Shown one piece after another: positions 47,337-61,149 of a DNA stretch of 64,000 bases. Each line of letters begins with the position of its first letter. Within the stretch, counting starts at the first letter, position 1. The DNA lies in NCBI GenBank assembly GCA_000149265.1, contig CH003313.1, positions 126,140-190,139 of the forward strand. Reading direction: 5' to 3'. The translations under genes were made by a program, and so were the position numbers. Under the pieces are notes generated by a model. That model was not told the DNA's origin. It saw nothing but the letters and a program-made list of their open reading frames with translations, and made no database searches. This stretch comes from Ciona savignyi (taxonomy: Eukaryota; Chordata; Ascidiacea; Phlebobranchia; Cionidae).

Positions 47337-50300
47337 TAATTTTTTAGCATAGTACTACATTAAAAATTGAGTTACATGAAGTTAAAGGTTTAATTATATA
47401 GTAGCATTTAGAGTAGAAACATATACACACATAAAGTTTTTATATTTTATGTGTGTATATCTTAAATCTTTTTTATCTATTGATGAAAAAGAAAATTTCA
47501 ACTGATCTGCTTACCTAATAACATTTGGTATTTTTATACACAGTGTATTAGAATTTGGAGTAAATACTTTTTCCTAATCCTGAGATAAATTCTTGTGACT
47601 TTTCGTTCATATTCCCTGAACTGTCGGGAAATCCCCTTAAGTAAACTCCCCTAAATTTGACACTGCATATCTAATTCATATTACCTAAATATAACCCCTA
47701 GACGTTTTAACTTTAGTGTTAATGCAGGCTGATCATTCGTTTCAGTTGGGTTGAATTTCTGCAAATTTTTTTTAAAAAGGTACAACATGGGTATAGGGCT
47801 CCAAGTATTTTATGTTTATATTAAATGCTTTATTGATTTAGGTTTGTGTAAGTGTCCAGCCCATACACATAAAAATAGTGTATTTATGAGTACAATATAT
47901 AAATATATATTTGGGGATTTCCGGAGGTAAACTAAGTTATTATTGGCCGCTTTTGGGAAAATGTACACATATCCTTGTTGTCCATTTTTTTTCGTTAATA
48001 ACCTAAGACGGAGAGGAGTTTTTATATCAGAGTGAAATATTTAGGTATGGTCTATAATATTACTTAATACTTATACATGCCTGAAAGCTAAATTATAACA
48101 AAATTATCATTGGGGGAATCCAAGACTTTTTTTAATGTTTTATTTTCCAGCAATCATTGTGTTTAACATAATTACTGAATAATTTTGTTGGATGTTAGTC
48201 TAAATTCCAAGCGGCAATATAAATTTGGTTTTGTGTAGTAAGAAAATACACTGAATTTGTGTAAGGATTTTAATCAAATGCATAGCATTAAAGTGTTGAA
48301 TCTATGCAAAATTATCTAGAAGTTATGAAATCAGACTAAACTGTCTAACACTCCTGGACATTTTATCACATATGCGATTACTGTTAAAAATTACAATGAA
48401 CCTATTTATTGAGTTGTACAGCATCCTTTTTAAAATGACATAATGTAGTTTTGCATTTTAACACAAGTTTTACAACCTACCACGTAGATTCTTTATAAAG
48501 TCCGCTTCTGTCATTCGTTTTTCGTGCTTCATATTCGGTGAATGCAAGTCGGTATTAAGCATGATGATAGCAAAGGCAAGAATAAATATGGAATCCAAAT
48601 TCTGCAGACTCTCAATAAGTTTTGGATTGCAAGTGCAGAAACGTTGGGAAAAAGCCTAAAATAGTGATGAAACAAGAGTTAAAAGAGTCCCCTTTATGTT
48701 ATAATAATACAATGTCAAAACTAATCATCAAAACTACAATATCCAATATGAATGATATAATTGACTTAACACCTTTTTGTATACTGGTACTGTATTAGCT
48801 TGAATCAAATTAAGCCGGTTACTGATGTGTGCACCAAACATTAAAATAAGCATATTACATTTACTGCATTGGAAATTGCGTTTATGCCAAAATATGTACC
48901 TCAATCAAGCGTTCAACCTTTTGTGCCTCTCCCTGTACTTTAATTTGTGACTGGAAAAGCCGTAGAGCCTCATCCAATTCAAGATCACTAAAATCCATCA
49001 GCTCACATACAGAACTAAATCATAAAAAAATCTTTGTAATATACTGTCATTTATAATAATTACAGTTCAAAGAAACGCAGATTCAGGAAAATTTTGTGCA
49101 CTTCGGTGGCCATGTGAAGCAAAGAGACGAATTGCATTTACTGCATAAGACAGTGAATACTTACTCCAGAACTTCTTGGTTAAAAACCTTCTGTGTGTTT
49201 CCCAGGTATTCCCCAACCATTTGCCTGCTCAAGCCTTTCCTATTAAGCAGGAATGAAGCCACAGCAGGGGGTGTGTTTTGCACAAATGAGTGTTCAACCA
49301 AGAAAGCCAGTCCTTTGCTGGGTTTCCTAAAGGATAAGTGTTAAATAAGCTTCCGATATTTTTTTGTGTGGCATTTCTTCCATTTAAAAAATAAATTTTA
49401 AAATATATTAAAATCTTATAAAAATGAAGCCAAATCATCATTAATTTTGTTTACCGGTATTTATAGCATGCACGTCACCGAGGTTCATTTCAAATTTCGG
49501 TTGTCAACCGAAATGTTTCCTTTTTAATTTCATTCATTTAATTTAGTCATTATTCTAACCAATTTACTAAACCAAAATATCTTACATTGGTTGATGCTGT
49601 ATTAATTAGATGTCCTAATTTCACAAATGCATTTAATAAAATACAAGGTGGTTATAAAAATACCATAACATAGAAATAGTGAATAAACACACTGAGACTT
49701 TCTAGACATACTTGTTAAAAAGATTGAGACCAATTCTGTACATTCGTTTTCGGAGTACGTCAGTACTGACATCACTATGCCAACTTTCCCGCACACTAAT
49801 GTTGCTCTCTCGATGATAGCCGCTCTGCAGGCCGTCTCCAACTATGGAAGACATCTCACTGGAGATACTAACCGTGTCTGCAGTGTCAGAACTGTGTGAA
49901 AATTCAGGGTTTGTCATATAAGCATTTGAACTAATATGGAAGAAATTCAAGCTATCGACCCTAACTTTTATAATTTATCTGGCTTATTTTGTGGTTTGGT
50001 GATTACCAAAAATAAGCCAGCTGACTAAAATTATAAAGTGATTACATCTTTCTCACATTAGTATTTTTAAAACACAGTCAACTTAAAAATAAAAACAATG
50101 ACATAAACCAAGAAATAATTACCGGTACAGTACTAATTTATTGTATTTTGGAAAGTAGTGCTCGGTGGCAAGAAACTACAATTTTGGGAAAAAATAAATT
50201 TAGCTATAAAAATTGGTGATAAGTAAAATAAATTATATTCGCTTACGATTTCTGCTTGTTAGATTATTCCTAATCCCAATACACATTGTTTTAAGTATAA

Positions 50301-53300
50301 TCATTTACACATCTTTAATTAGAAACACAGTTACATCTACGTAAAATGATATAATCACGGCCAATGTTTTGGCCACAACAAAATGTTATTTTGTGACACA
50401 AAAATAATACATTAGTTTATTTAAATTGGAAAATGCTGTTTGGGGTTAAAGGTACGGGTATAATATAAAAACCATAGCTGTAGTAAAAATTTTAAGACAG
50501 AAAAACCAAATCCAATAAATTGGAATTTCAATATCAAATAGTAGTAATTAAATCTACCTTCTCATGCTATCGATATCCCCATCATTTTCATAGTTGGTGA
50601 GACTGATTTCGGAACCGGTTCGATTCCACCTGGGAGATGAACGAGCGTTCACATCGTTGTCGCTGTTGTGGGAGGATATGTTGGCAACAGAATGCACAAC
50701 AACCTGGGGTTCTGGGTCCACAGCACACGTAACTATCTCTGGGGTGGGTGGCAAATTTTCAGGGAATATGACTGTCTCGTATCTGTAATTACAATAATTT
50801 GTAAGAATAAATTCATCACAGACATGTGCACCTGAATTCCTCTGTCAGAAGAAATCAGCCTGAAGTATTGTTAAAAAATGGTTTTAAATCAATCGGATAA
50901 TATTAAATCAACATAAAATTAAAGTTGGTTAAACTTACATGCTGTCCAGAATATTCCTAAATTAAAAAGCCTTTTCTTTTACAAGGATAAAAAATAATGT
51001 TTACAAAGCAACTTCATTTTGTCTTATTTTTAAACAATGTATTTTCTAAGTCTTTGAAATGTTAATGTAAATCCTTGATTGATCTAGTCTGGCGGGAGTG
51101 ACAAAGCAATGTGTGTAGCAAAGATTGAACTTGGCTAAGTTGCACTGTGATAATAATTAATAAATATTAGCATGTGAATTGTGTGGTACAGTTCACCATT
51201 TTACTAACCATGAAGATTGTCACTGCATATCTAATACTTTAACTAACACTTCTAACAAGATTACTTCATAAGTTCATTTTATTACTGTTATTATGGGAAG
51301 TTAAAGGAGTCTAATTAGTGGTTTAAATGGGGTTAAGTGATGGGGGGTTTCCCAAAAATGGTTCGTTTATGGGGTATTCGAATCTTTTTTATTTGCCTTG
51401 AAATTTAATCCCTTATCGATTTGTTTTGGTTTTAAGTGTTTAACTGAATTATATACGTGGTTATAGTGTAGCCTATTATAGAAAGTAATGAATTTTATAT
51501 TTCTACGATTTTCCGTGGTAACTTACAGAATTTAGTGTTTGTCACATTATCAGTTTATTTCATTCCCCTACAACTTTCCTTACAATTTAAAGTGAAAAAT
51601 CCTTAGAATTTCCGAAAAAGAGGCTGTTATAGAATAACCAGTGCCGAACATTCGCAAAACGGCTGGTGTGCTTATATTCTTGGGTCTCTCTCAAGTTTCT
51701 TTGATGCAATTTACCCGGAATTTGCCACTGTAGATCCAAACCATATTAGCTATCACCAGAAGATATTATAAAAAGCGAAAATGTCACTGATCATGTTAAA
51801 GTTTGTGTGAAATTTAATAAATAGACATTTCCCAGAAATGGGTTAAAGGTAGGTATAGGACAAACATCTTTTTTTGTATTTTTATTTTGTATATATTTAA
51901 CTTAGTTTTGTGTTTCCACCTCATTTATACTATTAATATTAATAAGATTGTATTAATAATTGGTTAGGCATTCTATTTTGGGGGATTTCCAGAGGTACAA
52001 TGGGTAATTTAAATTTTATTTTCGTTTTACTGATTCACGTTGTATATCGATTAATTTCTTAGAAACTTGAAGTAAATATTCCCTTTTCACATTTTTCCGA
52101 TAGCAGGAATTCCTTTTTTTTGTAAAATTAAAGGCAAACTTATAGCATGGCAGTTAAAATTCCAGTAAGCTTTAACCTGATTGGATAACCCTTTATGGCA
52201 ATAATCTGGCGGAATGACATGCCTGCCACGAGCTTGACGCAGAAAAAAAAAATGAAAAAAAAATGAAATGAAATTACTCCATAATAATAGTTTGTGTTCT
52301 GTAGCGATAAAACAAAATTCAAAATATCTGGTTCGGTCAGATACCATATAGTGGGCATAACTACCACCTCATATATAATCGACTTCAGCAGAATATTGGA
52401 GTTTAAAATAGGAAATGATATATAACACGCAATATAACCATGTTTATGTGTGATACCAATTAGATTGGGAGGATAAGTGATTTTCAGCTGAAAGGTTGCA
52501 TGTCGAAACTGGTCTCTAGCTAGTCGGTTTTTATCCTTGTGCAAAGCACTGTGCCTGAACACTACTAAATTAAAGGATAGTATTAATTATACTACTATTA
52601 ATTATCTGCAAAACACTACACCTAAAAATATGTAAAATTCTAGAAAAAAATTTGATAACCGGCAAAGTCACTTAGACTTTATCTATATATTCAGTTTCGG
52701 CACATCTAGATCAAGTTATCTAACCATGCTTGAAAACCTTCACCTAATTTAGTCATATCTAGAATAACTTACCTAGCAATCGTAAAAATTTAGATATCTC
52801 TTTGCTGTCCAAGCGTCAATTATTTTTATGTAGTGATAATGCATTAGAAGTACCGTGTACCGGTATATATATTTTTAAGTTTAGGGTATTCCTAGGTCAA
52901 ATGGGTTATTTTGTGAATGGCTAGAATCTATTCAAGTTTCAACTTGTTTGAACATTTTAAGTCTGTAGTTCTTTTTTGTGTGTGTCAATAATTGTGAATT
53001 ACATGTGTCGATTTTATATGTTGGGGAACGGAATGCCCTGATAAACTNNNNNNNNNNNNNNNNNNNNNNNNNNNNNNNNNNNNNNNNNNNNNNNNNNNNN
53101 NNNNNNNNNNNNNNNNNNNNNNNNNNNNNNNNNNNNNNNNNNNNNNNNNNNNNNNNNNNNNNNNNNNNNNNNNNNNNNNNNNNNNNNNNNNNNNNNNNNN
53201 NNNNNNNNNNNNNNNNNNNNNNNNNNNNNNNNNNNNNNNNNNNNNNNNNNNNNNNNNNNNNNNNNNNNNNNNNNNNNNNNNNNNNNNNNNNNNNNNNNNN

Positions 53301-56300
53301 NNNNNNNNNNNNNNNNNNNNNNNNNNNNNNNNNNNNNNNNNNNNNNNNNNNNNNNNNNNNNNNNNNNNNNNNNNNNNNNNNNNNNTTGTTCTAGTCAGAT
53401 TATCTAATGATCCCCCACCAGCAAATATAACAATGTGGTGTATTACTGTGTATATAAATGAAAGACCCTTGTAGGTTGGTTTTCAAAAATATACTGACAA
53501 AATATGTTGAGTGATCTCCTATTTTTGAAATAAGATGTTTACTGAAGTGCTGATATTATTAAAATACACTTGTACATTACACTATTGGCAATACTATTAC
53601 TCGTATTAACACAAACAGCCCAAAATGTAAACCAAATTAACTTGAGTGACCCAAGTTACTTACCCATGCCTGCGCTTCCTTGTACGTGGGGTCAGTATAG
53701 CTGGTATTGCTTTATCTTTGTCTGCTAAGATTTGGGCAACTAGTTCATCTTCACCTAACGGAGCATTTTTAGATGTTGGTGTCACAGTGTCTTCCTCAAT
53801 GCTCACTTCTTCAATATATTCCGGTTTTTCTTTTACATTTTCAGTTTTTGAGTAGTTTGTGTCACATATTTCTTTTGCATCTTCTGAGATGGGAGTCTCA
53901 TCGTTTGAAATATCATTGATATTTGCGCTTAAATCATCAAATGTATGCTCTAATACGAGTTCAACCATCTCAAAGTTGTCTTCTTGTTTATCTGTATTTG
54001 TACATTCAGATGTTGTTATTGCAGTATCTGATACTTTTTCTGGTGACGGTGAGCTTGGTTTATAATCCCGCATAAAATGCTTGGGGTGGGGTACACTTTC
54101 CACAGTGAGCCTACGAACTTTGGAGTGTCTAATCTTACGAAAGTTCACCCGCATTCGGTATTTCCTATAAGCTTCCTGAATCACACGAGCAGCATGCTCA
54201 CTTTTCTGTGCACCCCCATAAAGTTTCTGGTAGAAAAAGAAAAATATAAATTTATCACAATTTATAATAACCTAACATAGCTGTAGTATTTATAACAGAT
54301 GGCAGTGCTCTCTAAATAGTCTACCTAGTCGGTTACAACACAATTAGAAAATCAATTATCCAAAGCTTTAATAAGTGTAATTACAAGATTGAGTCACCCA
54401 AACTGTTTTTAAACACTATACATGCTGTTCATACAGTTGATTCATGTACATTACGTGAAGCTATAGTCATATAGGATGACCCACAGAAACATGTACATGT
54501 ATTACACTGACTATTAATGGAAAAATAACTAAATGAAACAAACAGCATGATTTTTTTATAAATAAATACTGAGCACAAAACAATCATGAAAAATAAATAA
54601 GTTTAGGAATTTGGTTAAAACAATTTACAAATCGAATGCAGTAATACTTTACCAGTATTACACCTTATCTGTACTAAAGGTTCATGTAGCCTTATGTGGT
54701 TATCATATGGCAAAATAGGTTTAATCCCATAGTCGAATTGTACCTATTGGTCTTAAGAGTATAGTGAGGTTCGAATGACTAATTTTGTATTGGAATTACA
54801 TTATTTATGAACCAAAAGACTTGCTTTATTAATTATATACTAAAAAAAAATGTTTATAAAAATTGGAGTGATGGTTAAAGCAAAATTCAAATCTTTACAT
54901 AATGACATTAATAAAATAAATTATTTGGTAGAGTGTGGTGTCGTATTTGAATATTTCAATCAATACTTGATATTTCGATATTTTTTTATAACTCAAACTT
55001 ATTTAAGGGTCCTCTACTTAATCTATTTTAATTGCAATGAGCCAGTTCTTGTTGTCAAAAAACAGACTTAGCAATTTCTCATGGTTCATGCACGATATCT
55101 ATCGGGATGGATTAGGACAATAACAATAAACGACCACTGTTCTCATAGAAATAACCTTCCTTTCCCTTTTGAAGGTCACTAAAATTAACTAGAAATGTTA
55201 TTTATTGCAAACACCTTCTGATTAGCAGTCGCGGAATGTTATCAAAAACAGTTTGAGAAATTAGAAATCTATTAAAAACACAAACAAATTTTTAATAATC
55301 AGTTGCACAAAAAATTAGCACTGTTAGAAAGCAATACCATATGTAACTGACGTGGTTTTTTGTGATGTGGTTAATCGTGTGCAAGCAGGAAGTTAAGAAT
55401 TAAGTAAAAAGCTGTAGTTTATTTTATGACCTAATGTTTTGCGCAGTTGTTATAAACAGATTTTAACACAAAAAGGCAACAAAGCAATTTGTTAATTCCG
55501 ACATACATTTTTTTATGCACTTTTTCTGGTTAAAGTAATGCTGGTTTAAAAGATAGGGAGTAGATTTCACAATTAAATTAATGAAATAGACATAACATTG
55601 TTAAGTAAATATGAACCATAAAACATTAAACACGTACCCTTAAAACTTCAACTTGCTTGTCTCTTATATCAGAACTTAGTTCATAGGAATTTGAACTTGG
55701 TAGTGAGTCTCCTTCTTCAAGGTGCTTTTTCTGGAAACTTGATGATCTGCTCACCGAAACTCCACTCACTGCACAAAAACGCATAGTAACCATTTTCAGT
55801 TGCTATACAGTATGTGAATTACCAATTTGTTAACTTGGGCTCAAGAAATTTGCACAATAAAAATGCTTACAACACTACTTTATAAAGAGTTAAAAAGGAC
55901 AAAAAGTAAAGGTAAAAGTGATACTTTACACCCCTGCTAAGTTACTAACCAAAATTTTTCAAACAAGTATAAGCTACCTGATGTGACAAAACAAAGTGGT
56001 GGTGGTAGTTAATGCATGAAACTGAACTGATTTCTCTGAATTTGTTTGATTGCACTATGAATGTTATCTGTGCTTTTTCTTTAACCCATGTTTATTTTAC
56101 AATAGGACACCGTGTTTCAGTTAATTCTTTAATTTACAGTCAGAAAGTTAACAGGTTAAGTAACTAGGCCTACTAAATGGTAATGATTTATATGCATTAA
56201 TACACACAGAATTTCCTATAGTACGCTCCACATATCCAATAAAATCTATTGATTTAATATGCCTACTACTAGTTGGTACTTTGCTTTTCAAAAATTTAGT

Positions 56301-56810
56301 CTTCTATTTGTAATAAAATATTCATTGCTATATATGTGACCAGTGCTGCGATATATTTATTTTCTATGACTTGAAAATGCAATAAACATGTTTTATTAGT
56401 GGAGATTACACTAGTATGTGATGCCAAATATTATTAACTGCAAGTCCAAAATGTAGTGTACCTGAAAAACGATTGTAAGTCTTCATGTGGATATGGCTTT
56501 ATATAATTATGCTACATGTGACATGGAACATCATTAAACTTCCGTTTGCCAACACCCACAAGAAAATCACTGTATGTGGGTTGTATAATGTATTTGACCA
56601 GAGATTTGAATGCCTAACAGTGTGGCCTAGCAAAATATCAAGAAAACCCATTTGCATTTAATTCTACCGCAATAACGACAAGTTTTAGTACAACATTTAG
56701 GATTGCTTAATTACAATAAAACTGGTTAATGTTGGAAGGAAGCACTTCCTCGTTTCTTACCGGATGAGCTTCTGCGCCGATGTTGTTTCTTCTGGCTCAC
56801 ATTTGGTGTT
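44110..56810 (-). CDS. IQSEC1: IQSEC/BRAG Arf guanine-nucleotide exchange factor (IQ, Sec7, PH)
   Basis: Minus-strand exons: 56761-56810, 55638-55768, 53664-54226, 50558-50782, 49712-49891, 49165-49326, 48900-49014, 48481-48655, 47114-47223, 46408-46563, 45905-46004, 45035-45187, then 44734-44840 or 44110-44402. All phases agree. Seen in order: LRKLYGG before the IQ motif [19 protein letters not shown]; a low-complexity acidic region; [21 protein letters not shown] (human [22 protein letters not shown]). The Sec7 domain follows: [17 protein letters not shown] with the exchange glutamate, then [16 protein letters not shown]. The PH domain runs [20 protein letters not shown] to [18 protein letters not shown] and [17 protein letters not shown]. 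Known role: activates Arf6/Arf1 in endocytosis and at synapses. Family call is secure; the symbol is by family, since tunicates may have one gene for IQSEC1-3. The 5' exons are not found. Confidence 0.93.
44734..44840 (-). CDS. IQSEC alternative 3' terminal exon, short tail
   Basis: The acceptor AAACAG at 44841 joins the PH exon in phase and extends the post-PH helix as [15 protein letters not shown] (human RIESELEKQKG). It continues [18 protein letters not shown] and stops with TGA. No donor exists before the stop, so this exon appears terminal. Confidence 0.6.
46145..46163. repeat. AT microsatellite
   Basis: Simple TA dinucleotide run in an IQSEC intron. Confidence 0.9.
47285..47337. repeat. 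AT microsatellite
   Basis: Imperfect TA dinucleotide tract of about 50 bp in an IQSEC intron. Confidence 0.9.
50783..53047 (-). other. Large IQSEC intron
   Basis: AT-rich intron between exons 53664-54226 and 50558-50782. It contains a SINE fragment and an assembly gap; no exon is recognised, but one could be hidden in the gap. Confidence 0.45.
52465..52577 (+). repeat. Degenerate SINE head (copy 11)
   Basis: Words GAAAGGTTGCATGTCGAA, TCTAGCTAGTCGGTT, TCCTTGTGCAAAGCACT and GCCTGAACA follow the SINE order. The body and tail are missing. Confidence 0.7.
53048..53385. other. Assembly gap (338 N)
   Basis: Run of N inside the IQSEC intron. Confidence 1.
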
Positions 56811-57301
56811 CTGGAAAAAAAAATAATCATTTAAAAAAAATAAGAAAAGACAAATACTTTTTACATTCCATTATTGCCCTTTTCTGGATAATAACTGTGC
56901 AGACATAAAAGCGAAAAATATCCAATATTCTGCCCAAAATCAGGCTCCAGTCCTTCCCATCACTAGTACAAGGAACCAAGTGCATTAAGTAGTAACCTGT
57001 CCGATAGGACTATATTAATACATGCGTGTTTATTCAAATAGTTTATAAATTATGGTGTTCAGTGTAATTATATATATCTAAGCCTGTTTATATCACAAAT
57101 CATCATTTTATTTAAATAACAGAGAAGAAACATGGCAATATACATGTCATTTCAACATCCAAACCCTTAAACTCAATAGCCATTGCCACATATTCTTTCA
57201 TTTTAATTATTTATATAAATTAGTGGTATTCAACTTTTTTAGATTTATCAAAGTTAGTTACTCCTTGCAAGTTTTTAAAATTGAGTTTATATAGTCTTAA
57301 C
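56811..57301 (-). other. IQSEC 5' intron
   Basis: Continues upstream of the first exon I can place. No coding exon is recognised. Confidence 0.4.
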
Positions 57302-57639
57302 CAGAGGTAACCAAACTCCGGCCCCAAACTGAATTTATCCAGTCGGCCACATGATGCAGAAATAACAGCTGCACAACTGTTAAGGAAAAGAGTCATCAAA
57401 CTTTTTGTAAAGGAATAACGTTGCTGTTGAACTGCACACAAACTGCTAATGATTTTTCCGTACTGTTTCTTTTTTTGACATTACAAATTTTGTTTTTCAA
57501 AACACTATTCTTTTATCAACGGTGCGATATCTCTGTTTAGGCAAATCTGACTAGACATCATAAGCAGCAGGATTTGGAGAGTACCAGTGATGAATAGTTT
57601 ACTTTTAGGTTGTTTTTTGATTACTAAAAAAGAAAAGTG

Positions 57640-58324
57640 GATAATGGTAAAGTAAGCTGCCTGATATGTAATGAAAGTGTTGCTGTTCTGAAAGAGTATA
57701 TTCTCCGTCTGCATTATGAAACCAAGAATCTGCCAAAATATTTGAAGTTTACAGGATATCTACGCACTGAAAAAAAGTTTCAATCAAGTGTGTAGTTTTC
57801 AGTGCCAAATAGATATATAGGCTATTAACTCAACAATTTGCTAAAAATGAAACGTTCACTCGTAAAAAATTGTTCAGAATATAATAGAATGAGAAACACC
57901 ATTTACTGATGGCAGCTACATTAAAAAGTATATAATGAAAGCAGCTAAAAACTTGAGTCCTCAGAAAGCCGAATTGTTTGCAAAGATTAGCCTTCAGTCA
58001 GTTCAGTTGTGAGGAGAGCAAAAGAACTAGGAAAAACATAGTAGTACAACTTCGCCAAAAAGCTGAAAATTTTTTACGGTATTTTCTTGCGCTCGAAACA
58101 TGGCTGGACTGAAGAAGGGTCTGGTGGGGCGAATCATGTCTAAGTTGGAAGAATTTCAAAGGTGGCATCAATGTTTGGGACAACATATATTTGCAAACTT
58201 TCTCAAAGATAAAGCAAATGAAGTCGCAACATCGTCAAGACTGACCGATGACCGCTTGGAGGTTATTCTTATGGTTGGGTGCTGCACCTCTAAGTCAAAT
58301 GTTAATGATATTTTGAAAGAATAA
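57640..58324 (+). pseudogene. hAT transposase remnant (BED finger to mid domain)
   Basis: Fragments in more than one frame. VSCLICNESVAVLKEYILR (about 57655-57710) is a BED-type zinc finger of the GTF2IRD2/FAM200/ZBED5 hAT group. MAGLKKGLVGRIMSK (58100) resembles the GLVGRI motif after the catalytic TDGAP region. FLKDKANEVATSSRLTDDRL and LMVGCCTSKSNVNDILKE lie near a C-terminal segment. Stops and deletions separate the parts, so it is non-functional. Confidence 0.7.
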
Positions 58325-58499
58325 CGAAAAATTCATATATCGCACTAATTCTGGCAAATAGCATTGATATTAATTACATATGCCTTTCACAAATTATATG
58401 TAGAGTTTCTTGGTGGAACAGAACTTCCAAGTTCTACAAGTTATTATAGATTTTAAAACCAAAATAGGAATTGTTTTTACAATAATAGTTTTTCTATTT

Positions 58500-58545
58500 T
58501 TCTATTTATATTTTTTTATAATAATAGTTTTTCTATAATACCGGT
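58500..58545. repeat. Short tandem TTTTTCTATTT repeats
   Basis: AATAATAGTTTTTCTAT occurs twice with related units between, inside the decayed hAT element. Confidence 0.6.
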
Positions 58546-59036
58546 AATAGAAAAACTGCCAGACATGGTTATAAATTCTGTATATGTTGGCATTAGCAAC
58601 CGTCCTTAATTTTGCCCTTTTGTGAAGTGGAGACTCCTTTGTTAAAATTGTTTGTTCTTTGTATGTTGAATTTGTACATTTTTCCACCGGGCAGCCTACA
58701 TGTTGGTGTTTACTACAGACCGCCGATAGCTTTTGGAGTTCTGTTTTCGTATCATTAGGTCACAACAAATGGGGACAGCCAAGGCCAAATTAGGAAAGAT
58801 TTAATGTTTTTCAATAGCTCGATGCCCTTTAGTGTACCACAGCAGAGGATAACTTTTCCAGCAACCTATTGATTTTAATCACAACTTTGCTCTTCCACCC
58901 CTGACTTTGTTATTTATTCTGCTCAATTCAAGTCAATGGAGATTCTAAATAGTTGTGTAACTTTTTGCCATTTGCATCCGGCCCGCAGCTGTTGCAGCAA
59001 TCCGGCCATCAGAGAAAAAAAGTTTGGTGACTGCGG

Positions 59037-61149
59037 GTCTTAACAAACAATCACGCTTTTTACAATATAACTACCAGGTAGTAGTTACTACCTATATGTG
59101 GACATTTTAAATGCAAATTATTTTTATTGATGGATATTTGTTTACTATTATAAATACATTGTTGTTTATTTAAAAAAAATATTTTACATAAATTACTTTT
59201 TTGAATGATATCAGGTTTTGTTAAGTTGTTAAAGAAACACAAGTAAAAACTATTTTTTTGTTTTTATAGTTTTATATTATAAATGTCAAAATATCTTTAT
59301 AATATAAATAAACATTGAGGTGATTAAAATGTTGATATTATATGTGTAAAATTCACAAGAAAAATACCATGTTATCATTACATACAAAAGCAAATCTTAA
59401 TAGAATTACAAGCTCAGGAGAGCAGTTGGAAGACATAATATTCCATTTATAGCATTGAGGGCATACGTGATGTGATCAAACATCCAAGCCCACCAGGATA
59501 TGACATCACTTCCCAAGCTACACAATATTTTTATCACTTAATGAATGCACAAGCAAAACTAAGGCATGATGTAAAGCAGAAGGATGCTAAAGCAACACAA
59601 TTTGCCAACACAAGCAAGATATTCCCAACATTTGTTAGGCCTAATATTACGGCACATCTTCCAGGTTTAATAAATTTAAATTCTGATTTGACCAAACATG
59701 TCTGTATAGCATTGCTACCAGTTCTGTCAATTACCAGCACTGGTGGGGTTCTTTGAAATTAAGGGCTGTAAACAAAAGAACCTCCCAGATAAATCTATTA
59801 AAAAAGTTTTAACCAAACAAAATTCAATAATCTTAAGGTTAATTTTAAGCATCGGTGGGATAGGTAATAATCCTAACTTCCAACACTACCGGAAGGAGAA
59901 TCTATACAAATATTTACTACGAAATGCAAACTTTACAATGATATACAAAATAACAGTAAATCGCTTTAGGTTTAGATTTAGATCCATGTTAATTTAGAGA
60001 TCGTTATTAATATAATATACTGCTTATTTTAACTACTTTGCATTAAATAACTAAAAGTTGGTTCAGACGCTATTGATATGACTAAAAGCAAACGCATGTT
60101 ATGCGTTATTATAGTGCAATGAGAATTAAGAGATCCAGGAGCCACAATACAGTTTTGTAAGTTCTTATTTATTTTGACTGCTAAGTGGTTTATTTTTAGT
60201 GGAAGTTTTTTCAAATATTTCAGAAAAACTGAATATATGCACTAACATGTTTTATTAATTTATTGCTTTCCATTCTTTGCTGTTTAACATGCACATGCAA
60301 CTTATTTATGAGAAGAAGATACCAAAATTGGTTTTCGTCTACAGTACAAGTTTAGTTTAGGTATCACAAGGAAAATCATTATGAAACCGAGTGCTTGACC
60401 TTGATACGCGGTTGGATAGTTTTCGCAAATTTGACATTATTTGTGCATCCTTCCAAAAATTACTAAATGCACAAAAATGTTAATGGTGAGGAAAATATAT
60501 GGACATTTAGATTCCTATGTCTACGTGCTGGTTTGAATTTTCCACCCAAAAGGTACATTGCATTTGTTACATTTTGGTCTTTGGGCTACATGAAAGGACA
60601 ATGCACGATATAACTTTAAAGGAAAAATTATTGGGAATAAAGTACTGTTTATACCTTTTTTTAAAAGTGAATTAAACTTTGCAAAGTCAAATTATACTGG
60701 TCAATATTTATGCAGTAAAAATGTGGACAAACTCTACTCTGCAACATAAAAACGGTGGCAGCAACTTTGCATCAGTTGATGTTTAACTGGTTTTAAACCA
60801 AATTATTGTCAGTCAACCAATAAAAATCCAGGAATGGAGAAACTATTTGTGTGTATACGGTACCAAATAAAAAATGATATGTTACTATGTAAAATGCAGA
60901 CTATGCCTCCGTCTGTTAAGTTGCTGTTGCTCGTCACATTACATATTCACAAAAAATTATAATGCTTCACATTTTTTTATGTAACATCTATCACATTTAA
61001 ATGCTCAAATGAAAATGTTTCATGTTCTGTTTTTACAAATAGAATTTTAAATTACTATTTTTAAACAGTACAACCTATATTTAGAATATGGTAAGTAGGC
61101 CTATTTTGTATATACAAATATATATGAATATTATATACATACATATATA
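59037..61149. other. Region with a possible orphan plus-strand exon
   Basis: AT-rich. A coding-looking stretch at about 59453-59666 is flanked by TTATAG and a GTTTAA donor-like site. It reads ATQYFYHLMNAQAKLRHDVK and NTSKIFPTFVRPNITAHLPG. I do not recognise it and find no partner exons. It may be a real exon of a nested gene or a retained fragment. Confidence 0.3.

Larger units (their letters stand above)
57302..59036. mobile_element. Decayed hAT transposon, GTF2IRD2/ZBED-like
   Basis: Flanked by a perfect 8-bp duplication GTCTTAAC (57294-57301 and 59037-59044). Ends CAGAGGTAACCAAACT and AGTTTGGTGACTGCGG form a diverged inverted repeat. It carries the broken transposase listed separately. 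It sits upstream of IQSEC exon 56810. Confidence 0.88.

Noticed and set aside
52978..53394. Reading frame across the second gap
   Set aside because: Also mostly N.
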